64,000 nt of DNA from Jeongeupia naejangsanensis. GTDB taxonomy: Bacteria; Pseudomonadota; Gammaproteobacteria; Burkholderiales; Chitinibacteraceae. A model generated the notes under the pieces. It searched no databases. It worked only from the letters and a program-made list of their open reading frames with translations, and had not been told where the DNA came from. The first letter of the stretch is position 1, and the number at the start of each line of letters is the position of its first letter. The stretch lies in contig NZ_JAESND010000008.1 in the NCBI RefSeq assembly GCF_016865585.1, forward strand, positions 1-64,000, read 5' to 3'. This document shows, one piece after another, positions 1 to 8,555 of the stretch. The translations under genes were made by a program, and so were the position numbers.

Positions 1-602
1 TCACCGCGACGCAGATGATGGAATCGATGATTTCCAGCCCGGTGCCGACCCGCGCCGAAGTGTCCGACTGTGCCAATGCGGTGCTCGACGGCACCGACGC
101 GGTGATGCTGTCGGCCGAATCGGCGGCGGGCAAGTACCCGGTCGAGGCGGTCGAGGCGCTGGTGCGCACCTGCATCGAGGCAGAGCGGTCGGTCGACGGT
201 CGCGGCGAAGCCCCGCACGACACCTTGCCGTTCGACCGCATCGACCAGACCGTGGCGATGGCGACGCTGTACGCCGCCGGCCACCTCGACCTGAAGGCGA
301 TTGCCGCGCTGACCAACTCGGGCACCTCGGCACTTTGGCTGTCGCGTTACATCAGCGGCACGCCGATTTATGCCTTCACGCGCGACGAGGTCACGTACCG
401 CAAGATGGCGCTGTACCGCCACGTGCAGCCGCGGATGATGGATGCGGACCTGCAGGATCGCGATGCGCAGATCACCCATGTCCAGACGGCGCTGTTGAAG
501 GCCGGCGTGGCCGCGCCGAACGACCGGATTGCACTGACCTTCGGCCAGCCGGCCGGGCGGGGCGCCAACACGCTGCGGATTCTGGAAATCGCGTCGCGCT
601 GA
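1..602 (+). CDS. pyk: Pyruvate kinase, C-terminal part (5' end outside window)
   Basis: Final enzyme of glycolysis (phosphoenolpyruvate + ADP to pyruvate + ATP), cytosolic. The reading frame is open from base 3 and runs to TGA at 600-602, so only about the last 199 residues are present. The fragment opens with TATQMMESM and then [20 protein letters not shown], the classic end of the pyruvate kinase barrel, followed by the alpha/beta C-terminal domain ([10 protein letters not shown], then PIYAFTRDE). The [10 protein letters not shown] stretch resembles the PykA (type II) form more than PykF, judged by eye. A strong terminator follows at once, so this is the last gene of its unit. Confidence 0.93.
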   Translation, partial: TATQMMESMISSPVPTRAEVSDCANAVLDGTDAVMLSAESAAGKYPVEAVEALVRTCIEAERSVDGRGEAPHDTLPFDRIDQTVAMATLYAAGHLDLKAIAALTNSGTSALWLSRYISGTPIYAFTRDEVTYRKMALYRHVQPRMMDADLQDRDAQITHVQTALLKAGVAAPNDRIALTFGQPAGRGANTLRILEIASR

Positions 603-621
603 TCGACGCACCAGCCCCCGA

Positions 622-646
622 AGGCCCGCTGTTGCGGGCCTTTTTT
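622..646 (+). terminator. Rho-independent terminator after pyk
   Basis: A 7-bp G/C stem (GGCCCGC/GCGGGCC) with a TGTT loop is followed directly by six T residues. It lies 20 bases after the pyk stop codon. Confidence 0.9.
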
Positions 647-869
647 GCGCCGGCTGCCGGCCCGGGACATCGGGGGAGCGTGCGCCGGGTGTCCGTGGAT
701 GACGGCATGCCATTGGCACGGTGGGCTATCGTGACACTCGGGAAAGCGGTGATTGCGCCGCCGGACGACCGCAGGGTAAAAGCGCGGCCCGGGACGAAAA
801 CCTGTCCGCCACGCGATGGCGGAGGCGTCCGGACCCGTTCAACCGCTTCAACTCCATATCGAGAAATTC

Positions 870-2096
870 ATGCGATTCGCATCCAAATGGTTGTCGCTGT
901 TCCTGACCGGCAACCTGATCCTGCTCATCCTTGCCGGCATGGTCGGCGGTGCGCTGCTGGCGATGCTCTGGCCGGCGGCAGGCGAGGCCGCCGCCTTGCT
1001 CGGCACCATGTTCGTCAGCGCGCTCAAGGCCATTGCGCCGCTGCTGGTGCTGCTGCTGGTGGCGTCGTCGATCGCCAACAAGCGTCGCGGCAGCGCTACC
1101 GGCATGCAGCTGGTGCTGGTGCTGTATCTGGTCGGTACCTTTGCCGCAGCGCTGGTCGCGGTCTGCGCCAGCTTCCTGTTCCCGTCGTCGCTGACGCTGG
1201 TGACTGCGGCGACATCGACCAATCCGCCGAGCGGCATTACCGAAGTGCTGCGCAGCCTGCTGCTGCAGGTGTTCGACAATCCGGTGCACGCGCTGGCCAA
1301 CGCCAACTACATCGGCGTGCTGGCCTGGGGCGTCGCGCTCGGCTTCGCGCTGCATCACGGCAGCGAGCCGACCCGGCAGATCCTCGCCGACGTCTCGCAC
1401 GCGGTGTCGCGCATCGTGCAGATCGTGATCCGTTTCGCGCCGTTCGGCGTGTTCGGCCTCGTCGCCGAGTCGGTCGCGGCGACCGGGTTTTCGGCGCTGC
1501 GCAGCTACTCGCACGTGCTGCTGGTCCTGCTCGGCTCGATGGCCTTCGTGGCGCTGGTCGTCAACCCGCTGATCGTCGCCGTGGTCACCCGTCGCAATCC
1601 GTATCCGCTGGTGTTCACCTGCCTGCGCGAAAGCGGCATCACAGCGTTCTTCACGCGCAGCTCGGCGGCGAACATTCCGGTGAACATGCAGCTGTGCGAA
1701 AAGCTGGGCCTGAACGAGGACACCTATTCGGTGTCGATCCCGCTCGGCGCGACGATCAACATGGCCGGTGCCGCGATCACGATCACGGTGCTGACGCTGG
1801 CGGCGACCAACACGCTTGGCATTCCGGTCGACCTGCCGACGGCGCTGCTGCTGTGCGTGGTCGCCAGTCTGGCCGCGTGCGGCGTGTCCGGTGTGGCCGG
1901 CGGTTCGCTGCTGCTGATCCCGATGGCGTGCAGCCTGTTCGGCATGCACAACGACGTGGCGATGCAGATCGTCGCGATCGGCTTCATCATCAGCGTGATC
2001 CAGGATTCGGCCGAAACCGCACTCAACAGCTCGACCGACGTGCTGCTGACCGCTGCCGCGTGCATCGCCCGCGAGCCGCATTCGGTCCCGCGCTGA
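870..2096 (+). CDS. sstT: Serine/threonine:sodium symporter SstT
   Basis: Inner-membrane carrier of the dicarboxylate/amino acid:cation symporter family that takes up serine and threonine with Na+. The protein is 408 aa, close to the E. coli SstT length (414). It has about eight hydrophobic segments and re-entrant-loop signatures: a serine-rich [13 protein letters not shown] near residue 260, and [10 protein letters not shown] near 295. The family-typical NKRRG follows the second membrane segment. The ATG at 870 fits the family N-terminus ([11 protein letters not shown]); an upstream in-frame ATG at 816 would add 18 non-conserved residues. It is a single-gene unit with its own terminator. The 220 bases upstream (650-869) show no recognisable riboswitch. 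Confidence 0.9.
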   Translation: MRFASKWLSLFLTGNLILLILAGMVGGALLAMLWPAAGEAAALLGTMFVSALKAIAPLLVLLLVASSIANKRRGSATGMQLVLVLYLVGTFAAALVAVCASFLFPSSLTLVTAATSTNPPSGITEVLRSLLLQVFDNPVHALANANYIGVLAWGVALGFALHHGSEPTRQILADVSHAVSRIVQIVIRFAPFGVFGLVAESVAATGFSALRSYSHVLLVLLGSMAFVALVVNPLIVAVVTRRNPYPLVFTCLRESGITAFFTRSSAANIPVNMQLCEKLGLNEDTYSVSIPLGATINMAGAAITITVLTLAATNTLGIPVDLPTALLLCVVASLAACGVSGVAGGSLLLIPMACSLFGMHNDVAMQIVAIGFIISVIQDSAETALNSSTDVLLTAAACIAREPHSVPR

Positions 2097-2114
2097 TTTG
2101 CCGAGGCCTGGACG

Positions 2115-2142
2115 AAAACAGCCCGCCATCGCGGGCTGTTTT
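2115..2142 (+). terminator. Rho-independent terminator after sstT
   Basis: Perfect 8-bp stem CAGCCCGC/GCGGGCTG with a four-base loop, flanked by AAAA and TTTT. It lies about 20 bases after the sstT stop. Confidence 0.9.
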
Positions 2143-2259
2143 CACGTGGTGAAGGCGCGCCGGCGCAATTACCGGTTGCGAAAGAAAACCGTTTGCCGTC
2201 GCGGTAACGGGCCGGCGGCGAGGTATCATGGCGGCCTGACCCATCAGGACTCTCGCCGC

Positions 2260-3264
2260 GTGAGCCAAGACCCCGCACCGGATCGCAAACCGACCATTTC
2301 CGACGTTGCCGCACTGGCAGGCGTATCGCGCGCGGTGGCGTCGCGCGCCTTGTCGAGCGAGCCGCGACCGGTGGCCGCCGGCAAGCGCCAGCGTGTGCTC
2401 GAAGCGGCGCAGCAGCTCGGCTTCACGCCCAATCTGCTGGCGCGCAGCCTGACGACGCGCTCGGTCAATCTGGTCGCCATCATCGTCAACCACATCCATG
2501 ACCTGAGCGACCTCGACCTGTTCGACCTGTTGCTCAGCGAGATCCAGACCCTCGGCAAACAGGTGATCCTGCTGCGGGTCGGCTCGGTCGACCGGGTCGA
2601 GGACTTCCTGCGCAGCGGCATCGCCTGGCATGTCGACGCGGTGCTGGTGTTCTCCGATTTCGCCGACGCCGCCACCGTGCGCAGGATGTTCGATACCGGC
2701 ATGACGCTGATGCTCAACGGCCGAGGCGATGCGCAGTCGCCGGCGGTGCTCGCCGACGAGGCCAGCGGCATCGCCGAAGCCGTGGCCCACGCCGCGGCCA
2801 GGGGCGTGCGCGACGTGGTGCTGGTGACCGGGCGGGCGACGTCGAGCGTCGAGGCGGTGCGGATCGACTGCTACCGTGCCGCGTTCGCGCAGCACGGCCT
2901 GCGCCTGCTGCAGACGCTGCAGGGCGACTACTCGTACGACAGCGGTCACGCAGCGGGGTCGTCGCTGTTCGACGCCGGCGAGCCCGATGCGGTGTTCTGC
3001 ACGTCGGATGCGATGGCGATGGGCATTCTCGACGTGCATCGTGCGTCGTTCACCGATGGCCGGCCGACGCGGTTCCGCCTGTACGGCTTCGACGACCTGT
3101 CGCTGACGCACTTCGATGCCTACCCGGTCGCGTCGATCGGTTACGCCAAGCGCGACTACGTGCGCGAAATCCTGAAAATCCTCGCCGATCCCGGCTGCTT
3201 CAGTCCCGGCATGCCGCCGGTACGGGTGCCGACGCGGTTCGTGCCGCGCAGCAGCGCGGGCTGA
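2260..3264 (+). CDS. LacI-family transcriptional regulator
   Basis: DNA-binding repressor or activator of the LacI/GalR family, 334 aa. The N-terminal helix-turn-helix is clear (TISDVAALAGVSRAVASRAL), followed by the hinge helix (FTPNLLARSL) and a periplasmic-binding-protein-like effector domain with the family ending GFDDLS...YPVASIGY. The GTG at 2260 is chosen because it lies about 10 bases after AGGA and puts the HTH at the expected distance from the N-terminus; the in-frame upstream extension is not conserved-looking. It is convergent with the amino-acid ABC operon at 3.3-7.2 kb, and a textbook LacI-family operator lies upstream of that operon at 7180-7193. It is therefore inferred to control the operon. 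The effector is unknown. Confidence 0.88.
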   Translation: MSQDPAPDRKPTISDVAALAGVSRAVASRALSSEPRPVAAGKRQRVLEAAQQLGFTPNLLARSLTTRSVNLVAIIVNHIHDLSDLDLFDLLLSEIQTLGKQVILLRVGSVDRVEDFLRSGIAWHVDAVLVFSDFADAATVRRMFDTGMTLMLNGRGDAQSPAVLADEASGIAEAVAHAAARGVRDVVLVTGRATSSVEAVRIDCYRAAFAQHGLRLLQTLQGDYSYDSGHAAGSSLFDAGEPDAVFCTSDAMAMGILDVHRASFTDGRPTRFRLYGFDDLSLTHFDAYPVASIGYAKRDYVREILKILADPGCFSPGMPPVRVPTRFVPRSSAG

Positions 3265-3274
3265 ACCGGACATG

Positions 3275-3302
3275 AAAAAGCCGCGCAACGCGCGGCTTTT
3301 TT
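3275..3302. terminator. Bidirectional terminator between convergent lacI-type gene and ABC operon
   Basis: Stem GCCGCGC/GCGCGGC with an AAC loop, flanked by five A on the left and six T on the right. It can serve both the plus-strand regulator and the minus-strand binding-protein gene ending at 3320. Confidence 0.88.
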
Positions 3303-3319
3303 GCGGGTAGCGGACCGGC

Positions 3320-4120
3320 TTATTTGATGTCGGTCAGCGACGGCGGGTTGGCGGTCTTGCCCCACCACTTCTTGTAGTTGGCCACGTAGGCGCCGGACTT
3401 GATGTAGTCGTCGACGAAACCGTTGATGAAGGCGAGGAACTTCGGGTCACCCTTGGCGATGCCGATGCCGATCGGGTCGTTCGAGTACAGGCCCGGCAAG
3501 GTCACCAGCGCGTTGTTCTTGGTGGCGAGGTAGTCGAGCAGCGACGAATCCTCGATGCCGGCGTCGACGCGCTTCTGCTGCAGCAGCAGCACGCCTTCCG
3601 GGGCGAAGTTGTCGGTGTAGACGAGCTTGGCGCCCGGTACTTCGCGCTTGATGAAGGCTTCGCCGGTGCTGCCGCGGCCGACGACGATGTTCTTGCCGTT
3701 CAGTCCCTTCAGGTCCTTGATGCCGGCACTCTTTTGCACGATCAGCCGCAGCCCGGCCCGGTTGTACGGGTTGGAGAAATCGATCGCCTTGGCACGCTCG
3801 GGCGTGATCGACACGTTGGCGACGACGAGGTCGAGCTGGCCGGACATCAGCATCGAGATCCGCGCATCACCGGAAACGTCGGTGAACTCGGGCTTCACGC
3901 CGAGCTTGGCGGCGATCCTGTTCGCGACGTCGACGTCGTAGCCGACCGGATTGTTGCGGGCATCGCGGAAGCCCACCGGCTCGCCGCCGAGCGAGACGCC
4001 GATGCGCACGGTACCGCGCGCCTTGATGTCCTCGAGCTTGCCGGCGACGGCTGTCGCGGAAGTGAAAGCGAGGCCGGTGGCCAGCGCCAGAACGGTAAAG
4101 CCGGAGAAGAGACGTTTCAT
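3320..4120 (-). CDS. Polar amino-acid ABC transporter, periplasmic substrate-binding protein
   Basis: 266-aa exported binding protein of the family 3 (PAAT) type. It has a typical signal peptide (LALATGLAFTSATAVA, cleavage near residue 26). The mature start GKLEDIKARGTVRIGVS and the motifs PVGFRDARNNPVGYDVDVA and DFSNPY are characteristic. It delivers an amino acid to the permease pair encoded upstream (6490-7161 and 5819-6490). It is the last gene of the five-gene minus-strand operon and sits after the asparaginase-like gene, so transport and breakdown of one substrate are probably linked. The exact ligand cannot be read from sequence; an asparagine derivative is the obvious guess from the neighbour. 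Confidence 0.88.
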   Translation of the reverse strand: MKRLFSGFTVLALATGLAFTSATAVAGKLEDIKARGTVRIGVSLGGEPVGFRDARNNPVGYDVDVANRIAAKLGVKPEFTDVSGDARISMLMSGQLDLVVANVSITPERAKAIDFSNPYNRAGLRLIVQKSAGIKDLKGLNGKNIVVGRGSTGEAFIKREVPGAKLVYTDNFAPEGVLLLQQKRVDAGIEDSSLLDYLATKNNALVTLPGLYSNDPIGIGIAKGDPKFLAFINGFVDDYIKSGAYVANYKKWWGKTANPPSLTDIK

Positions 4121-4163
4121 GATGAGATTTCCCTGTCAGCGTTCGGTTGGAGTTTGGAGCCCG

Positions 4164-5078
4164 TTAGGCGCGCAATGCCGTGCGCAGCTCAGGCTGCGAC
4201 ATCGACGGTTCCCACAGCCAGTACTTGATGTCGCCCTGGCAACGGAAATTCACGACCCGGTGGTCGCCGTGGGCGTCGATCGCATGGATCACCACCCCGG
4301 CGAGGAAACCGGTCGACAGTTCGGACAGCTCTTCGACCGCGAGTGCGACCGCGTCTTCGAGCGAATGGCCCAGTTTCATCGCCAGCACGATGCTGCGCGA
4401 CGTGCTGCAGCGTACTGTCATTTCGCCGGTATGGGTACACGCGGCGGCACCGTAGCGGCTGTCGGCGTAGAAGCCGGCGCCGGCGATCGGCGAATCACCC
4501 AGCCGGCCCGGATACTTCCAGGCCCAGCCCGATGTCGACGTCGCGCTGTGGATGCCCTGCTTGCTGTCGCGGCAGAGGAAGACCGTGGTGTCGCGCACGC
4601 GCTCGGGGTCGGTGATCGTCGTCGACAGCGGAATCAGCGGCACGTCGGGGAACCTGGCCGCGTCGGCGCCGAGCTCCTTTTCGAGCCGTTCCCACCAGAC
4701 GCGCTTGCTGTCGTCGAGCAGCGTTTCTTCCGGCGAGAAACCGGTTTCAATCGCAAACCGTTTGGCGCCTTCACCGGTGAGCATCACGTGCGGCAGCCGC
4801 TGCATCACCTGTTGTGCGACCGCGCATGCCGGCAGGATGTCGGGCAGGGCACCGACGGCGCCGACGTCGCGGGTCGTGCCGTCCATCACCGCAGCGTCGA
4901 ATTCCATCCGGCCCAGCATGTTCGGCCAGCCGCCGTAGCCGACGCTGCGAACGCTGGTTTCGCGCTCGACCTTGCCGATGCCGGCAACCATGGCGTCGAG
5001 CCCGTGGGCACCCTGTTTCAGCAGCTCGACCGAGTCGGCAAAGCCGGGCCAGGCTTCGGAGTTGGCCAGCAGAATCAT
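4164..5078 (-). CDS. Glycosylasparaginase / isoaspartyl peptidase-type Ntn-hydrolase
   Basis: 304-aa member of the Thr-nucleophile asparaginase family, most like N4-(beta-N-acetylglucosaminyl)-L-asparaginase. That enzyme splits GlcNAc-Asn into GlcNAc and aspartate after autocleavage that exposes a threonine. The post-cleavage signature is visible: DTT near residue 165, followed by SATSTSGWAWKYPGRLGDSP and then GAGFYAD. The usual H-D-T-[IV]-G at the cleavage site reads R-D-T-T-V here, so the nucleophile position should be checked. No signal peptide is visible, so it is probably cytosolic. It lies between the ABC ATPase gene (4-base gap) and the binding-protein gene, which suggests it processes the imported substrate. 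In a chitin-associated organism GlcNAc-Asn from glycoproteins is plausible, but inferred. Confidence 0.8.
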   Translation of the reverse strand: MILLANSEAWPGFADSVELLKQGAHGLDAMVAGIGKVERETSVRSVGYGGWPNMLGRMEFDAAVMDGTTRDVGAVGALPDILPACAVAQQVMQRLPHVMLTGEGAKRFAIETGFSPEETLLDDSKRVWWERLEKELGADAARFPDVPLIPLSTTITDPERVRDTTVFLCRDSKQGIHSATSTSGWAWKYPGRLGDSPIAGAGFYADSRYGAAACTHTGEMTVRCSTSRSIVLAMKLGHSLEDAVALAVEELSELSTGFLAGVVIHAIDAHGDHRVVNFRCQGDIKYWLWEPSMSQPELRTALRA

Positions 5079-5082
5079 CGTG

Positions 5083-5817
5083 TCATCCCTTGCTCATATT
5101 GGAGAGAAACTGCCGGACGCGCGGGTTCGCGAGCCCGCCGTCGTCGGCGAAAAATTCGGTGGTCGGCAGGTCGACCAGCAGGCGGCCTTTTTCCAGAAAC
5201 ACCACGCGGCTGGAGATCGTCCGGGCGAACTCGACCTCGTGGGTGACGAAAACCATGGTCGTGCCCTCGTCGGCCAGCCGGGCGAGGATGCGCAGCACTT
5301 CGGCCGTCATTTCCGGGTCGAGCGCGCTGGTGACTTCGTCGAGCAGCAGATAGCTCGGGTTCACCGCGAGTGCCCGGGCGATGCCGACACGCTGGCGCTG
5401 TCCGCCGGACAGTTGGGCCGGATAGGCATCGGCGCGCTCGCTGAGGCCGACCGAGGCCAGCAGTGCGCGCGCATCGGCTTCGGCTTTTGCCTTCGGCACC
5501 TTGAGCACTTCGACCGGCGCCAGCATCAGGTTCTGTACCGCGGTCATGTGCGGGTAGAGGTTGAACAGCTGGAACACCGTCGCCGAACGCTTGCGCGCCT
5601 CGGCCAGCTCCTTCGGCCGCGCGACGTCGAAACCGTCGACCGAGATGCTCCCGCCGTCGAGCTTCTCCAGCCCGTTGATGCAGCGGAGCAGCGTCGACTT
5701 GCCCGAGCCGGACGAGCCGAGGATGGACACCACTTCGCCTTTCTCGACTTTCAGGTCGATGTGGTCGAGCACGGTGACACCGTTGAATACCTTGCGTACG
5801 CCTTCGATCTTGATCAT
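5083..5817 (-). CDS. Polar amino-acid ABC transporter, ATP-binding protein
   Basis: 244-aa ATPase of the GlnQ/ArtP/HisP type. Walker A GSSGSGKST, Q-loop, signature LSGGQRQRV, Walker B LLLDEVTSALDP and the switch histidine (VTHE) are all present. It powers uptake through the two adjacent permeases. The ATG at 5817 gives the conserved start MIKIEGVRKVF; the longer reading frame overlaps the permease gene. It is separated from the permease gene stop by one base, so it is translationally coupled. Confidence 0.93.
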   Translation of the reverse strand: MIKIEGVRKVFNGVTVLDHIDLKVEKGEVVSILGSSGSGKSTLLRCINGLEKLDGGSISVDGFDVARPKELAEARKRSATVFQLFNLYPHMTAVQNLMLAPVEVLKVPKAKAEADARALLASVGLSERADAYPAQLSGGQRQRVGIARALAVNPSYLLLDEVTSALDPEMTAEVLRILARLADEGTTMVFVTHEVEFARTISSRVVFLEKGRLLVDLPTTEFFADDGGLANPRVRQFLSNMSKG

Positions 5818-5818
5818 G

Positions 5819-6490
5819 TCACAGCCCTTTCCAGTCGCTGTGGACGCGCAGGCGCGCCTCCAGCTTGCCACCCAGCCGCGCAATCAGCTTGGCGCACAGG
5901 TAATACAGCACGCCGACGGCCGTCCAGACGATGAACGGTTCGAGCGTGCGCAGATTGAGGATGTTGCCGATCTTGGTCAGGTCGACGACGCCGATCACCG
6001 ACACCAGCGAGGTGACCTGCAGCTGGTTTACCGCCAGACCGATCAGCGGGCCGATGGCGAAGGCGGTCGCCTGCGGCGAGACGACGCGGCGCAGCGTCTG
6101 CCAGCGGCTCAGGCCGAACACCCGCGCCGCTTCGATCTGGTCGCGGCCGACCGACTCGATCGCCGATACGGCGATCACGTAGATGAAGGCCGCGGTGTTG
6201 CCCGACAGCGTGATCACCGCCGCCTGCACCGGCGTGACGTTGATCTGCGCCAGCACCGGCAGGCCGAAGAACACCAGGAAGAGCTGCACCAGCACCGGCG
6301 AGTTCTTCAGCGTCTCGGCGACCAGCGTCACCAGCTGCATCAGCACGGGAATCCGGTAGAAGCGCACCGTTGCCCACGCGATGCCGAGGACCAGCCCGAT
6401 CGCCGAAGTGGCGAGGAAGACCAGTACCGACACCGACAGGCCCTGCCCGAGCAGGACGAGGTCGTACCAGGTAAAGCTGCCGTATTGCAT
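5819..6490 (-). CDS. Polar amino-acid ABC transporter, permease
   Basis: 223-aa inner-membrane permease of the HisM/GlnP family with about five membrane segments and the EAA motif (IEAARVFGLSRWQTLRRVV around residues 118-136). The ATG at 6490-6488 overlaps the TGA of the preceding permease gene by one base, indicating translational coupling of the two halves of the channel. Both permeases carry the motif and are similar in length, so the channel is a heterodimer. Confidence 0.9.
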   Translation of the reverse strand: MQYGSFTWYDLVLLGQGLSVSVLVFLATSAIGLVLGIAWATVRFYRIPVLMQLVTLVAETLKNSPVLVQLFLVFFGLPVLAQINVTPVQAAVITLSGNTAAFIYVIAVSAIESVGRDQIEAARVFGLSRWQTLRRVVSPQATAFAIGPLIGLAVNQLQVTSLVSVIGVVDLTKIGNILNLRTLEPFIVWTAVGVLYYLCAKLIARLGGKLEARLRVHSDWKGL

Positions 6491-7161
6491 CAGGACACGA
6501 CCTCCACGATGTCGCGGTTCAGCCGCCGGTGCAGCGCGCCGATCGCCAGCGAGACGCTCCACGTCAGCACCGCGTAGACGACGAGCAGCACGAAATAGAC
6601 CTCGAACGGCCGGAAGGTGTCGGACGCGACGATCTTGGCCGAGCCGGTGAGTTCGTTCAGGGTGATCGTCGACAGGATCGACGAGGTCAGGATCAGGTTG
6701 ACCAGCACCGCACCGAGCGGACGGATCGAGGTGCGCAGCGCGATCGGCATGACGATCTTCAGGAAGACGGTGCGCTTGTGAAGGCCGAACACCTGCGCGG
6801 CCTCGATCACGCCCGGGTCGATCGCGAGGATGCCCGAACGGATCACGTTCGAGGTGAACGCGCCGCCGGCGATCGACAGTGCGACCACGCCGGTGGTGAA
6901 GGCGTCGATGTACAGGCCGAGCACCGGCAGACCGAAATAGAAGAAGAACATCTGCACGATGAACGGCACGTTGCGGAAGATGTCGACATAGATGTCGGCA
7001 GCCCGCCGCAACGGTTTTGACGCCGACGTCGACGCCATTGCCACCAGCGCGCCGGTGACGACGCTGCCGGCCAGTGCCAGCGCACAGGCTTGTGCGGTCA
7101 GGATGGCACCGTCGCGCAAGACGCCGAGGTGCGGTAGGAGGACCGTGAGGTCGAACTGCAT
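6490..7161 (-). CDS. Polar amino-acid ABC transporter, permease (first gene of operon)
   Basis: 223-aa HisQ/GlnP-family permease with about five membrane helices. The EAA loop is IEAAQVFGLHKRTVFLKIV, and FRNVPFIVQ is the typical N-terminal permease motif. It is the first gene of the minus-strand operon. Its ATG lies 18 bases downstream of the LacI-type operator at 7180-7193, with GGTGAG as a plausible ribosome binding site. Partner of the permease encoded at 5819-6490. Confidence 0.9.
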   Translation of the reverse strand: MQFDLTVLLPHLGVLRDGAILTAQACALALAGSVVTGALVAMASTSASKPLRRAADIYVDIFRNVPFIVQMFFFYFGLPVLGLYIDAFTTGVVALSIAGGAFTSNVIRSGILAIDPGVIEAAQVFGLHKRTVFLKIVMPIALRTSIRPLGAVLVNLILTSSILSTITLNELTGSAKIVASDTFRPFEVYFVLLVVYAVLTWSVSLAIGALHRRLNRDIVEVVS

Positions 7162-7179
7162 CGTGGCTCACCATGAAAG

Positions 7180-7193
7180 TGAAATCGGTTTCA
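7180..7193. promoter_or_regulatory. LacI-family operator upstream of the amino-acid ABC operon
   Basis: TGAAATCGGTTTCA is a 14-bp palindrome around a central CG, broken only at the n positions of the family consensus TGAAAnCGnTTTCA. It sits just upstream of the first permease gene, where a bound repressor would block transcription. The LacI-family gene at 2260-3264, at the far end of the same operon, is the natural candidate regulator. The site itself is seen; the pairing is inferred. Confidence 0.75.
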
Positions 7194-7336
7194 ATTTACG
7201 AGACGAGGATTCGGGCCGTCAATACCAAGGGCATGGGGTGTTTCCTCTATGCCGGTGCGGTGTCCGCGGATGCGGCCGTGCGCCAGCGGGTCAATGGCGG
7301 GGGAGGGCAGTATGCGACCGGTTGAAGTGACGGGGG

Positions 7337-8347
7337 TCAGTGGGCCGTGCGGCGATGCGTCTTGACGGCATACATTGCCGCATCGGCCTGCTGCAGCGCG
7401 CTCTGGATGTCGGTCTGCATCGGGTCGACCGATACGACGCCGACACTGGCGCCGCCGTAGTCCAGCCGGGCGTCGCCGACGGCAAAGGCGGTGACGGTCT
7501 GCGTGAACAGGCGTTGCTGGAAGCTGTGCGCGGCCTGTGCCGGTGGCGTGTCGTCGGCCGGCCCCATGCCGACGGCGACGAATTCGTCACCGCCGATCCG
7601 GGCGAGGAAATCGCCCGCACGAAGCGTCGTGGACAGCTGTTGCGCCACTGCCTGCAGCAGGCGGTCGCCGGCCTCGTGGCCGTGCGTGTCGTTGACCGTT
7701 TTGAAACCGTCAAGATCGATGAGCGCGATCAGTACCTGGTGTGCGCTGCGACCGGACAGCGAAAACAGCCGCCCGAGCTCCTGCAGCAGGGCACGGCGAT
7801 TGGGCAGGCCGGTCAGCGGATCGGTCAGCGCCTGTTGCGACAGTTCGCGGTTGGCTTGCTGCAACTGTTGCAGCAGCTGCTCGCGTTCGACGTGCTCGGC
7901 GATCAGCCGGGCAAACAGCCCGATGATTCGGTCGGTGCCGGAGGTCAGCGTCCGTGGTGCCGCGCTGGCGGCGCACAGCGTGCCGTACAGCTCGCCCGAA
8001 CGCATGCGTACCGGCGTGCTCAGATAGGTGCGGATGCCCAGCGCACGGGCGGCATCCGAATCGCCCCAGCAGTCGGCGACGTTGTCGGTATACATCCGTC
8101 CCTCGTCGAGCGCGCGCTTGCACAACGTGTCACCCCAGTCGACCGACAGGCCCTCGGGAATCACCAGCGCACCGGTGTTCCGCGCGTACAGGATGTCCTG
8201 CTTGCCGCGCGCTTCGTCGATCGTGGTCAGGTAGGTCGATTCGAGCCCGGTGACGGTTTCGAGCATGTCCAGCAGCGGTCGGGTCAGGCTTTCCAGATCA
8301 CGGGCTTCGGTGACGGTATCCGACAGTGCCAGCAGCATCGTCTCCAT
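7337..8347 (-). CDS. GAF-domain diguanylate cyclase
   Basis: 336-aa cytosolic enzyme predicted to make cyclic di-GMP from two GTP. A GAF sensor domain covers roughly residues 10-165, with LGIRTYLSTPVR typical of GAF. The GGDEF domain follows (DPLTGLPNRRALL, then active-site GGDEF). An inhibitory I-site RAGD lies five residues before GGDEF, so product feedback is possible. The ATG at 8347 is preceded by GAGAGG at a good distance; the upstream extension of the frame is low-complexity and unlikely. It is monocistronic and unrelated to its neighbours. Confidence 0.88.
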   Translation of the reverse strand: METMLLALSDTVTEARDLESLTRPLLDMLETVTGLESTYLTTIDEARGKQDILYARNTGALVIPEGLSVDWGDTLCKRALDEGRMYTDNVADCWGDSDAARALGIRTYLSTPVRMRSGELYGTLCAASAAPRTLTSGTDRIIGLFARLIAEHVEREQLLQQLQQANRELSQQALTDPLTGLPNRRALLQELGRLFSLSGRSAHQVLIALIDLDGFKTVNDTHGHEAGDRLLQAVAQQLSTTLRAGDFLARIGGDEFVAVGMGPADDTPPAQAAHSFQQRLFTQTVTAFAVGDARLDYGGASVGVVSVDPMQTDIQSALQQADAAMYAVKTHRRTAH

Positions 8348-8555
8348 GCGTTTCATCCTCTCATGCTGTTCGATGGGATCACGGCAGGCACCGGGTACGC
8401 CTGCCGCGACGATTTCGATGATGCCGGGGATCGGCAGCCCGGAAAAGACCAGCGTGCACCGGAGGACGAAGCGGGCCCGCCGGAAGGGCGTTCTGCCAGC
8501 GGCAGGACGCCGTGCAGCCTTGCCTTTCGGCCCGTACGGCGGGCCGACTGCGGGA

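Noticed and set aside
650-869. Riboswitch upstream of sstT
   Set aside because: Several G/C-rich stems can form, but none matches a glycine, lysine or other known aptamer core by eye.
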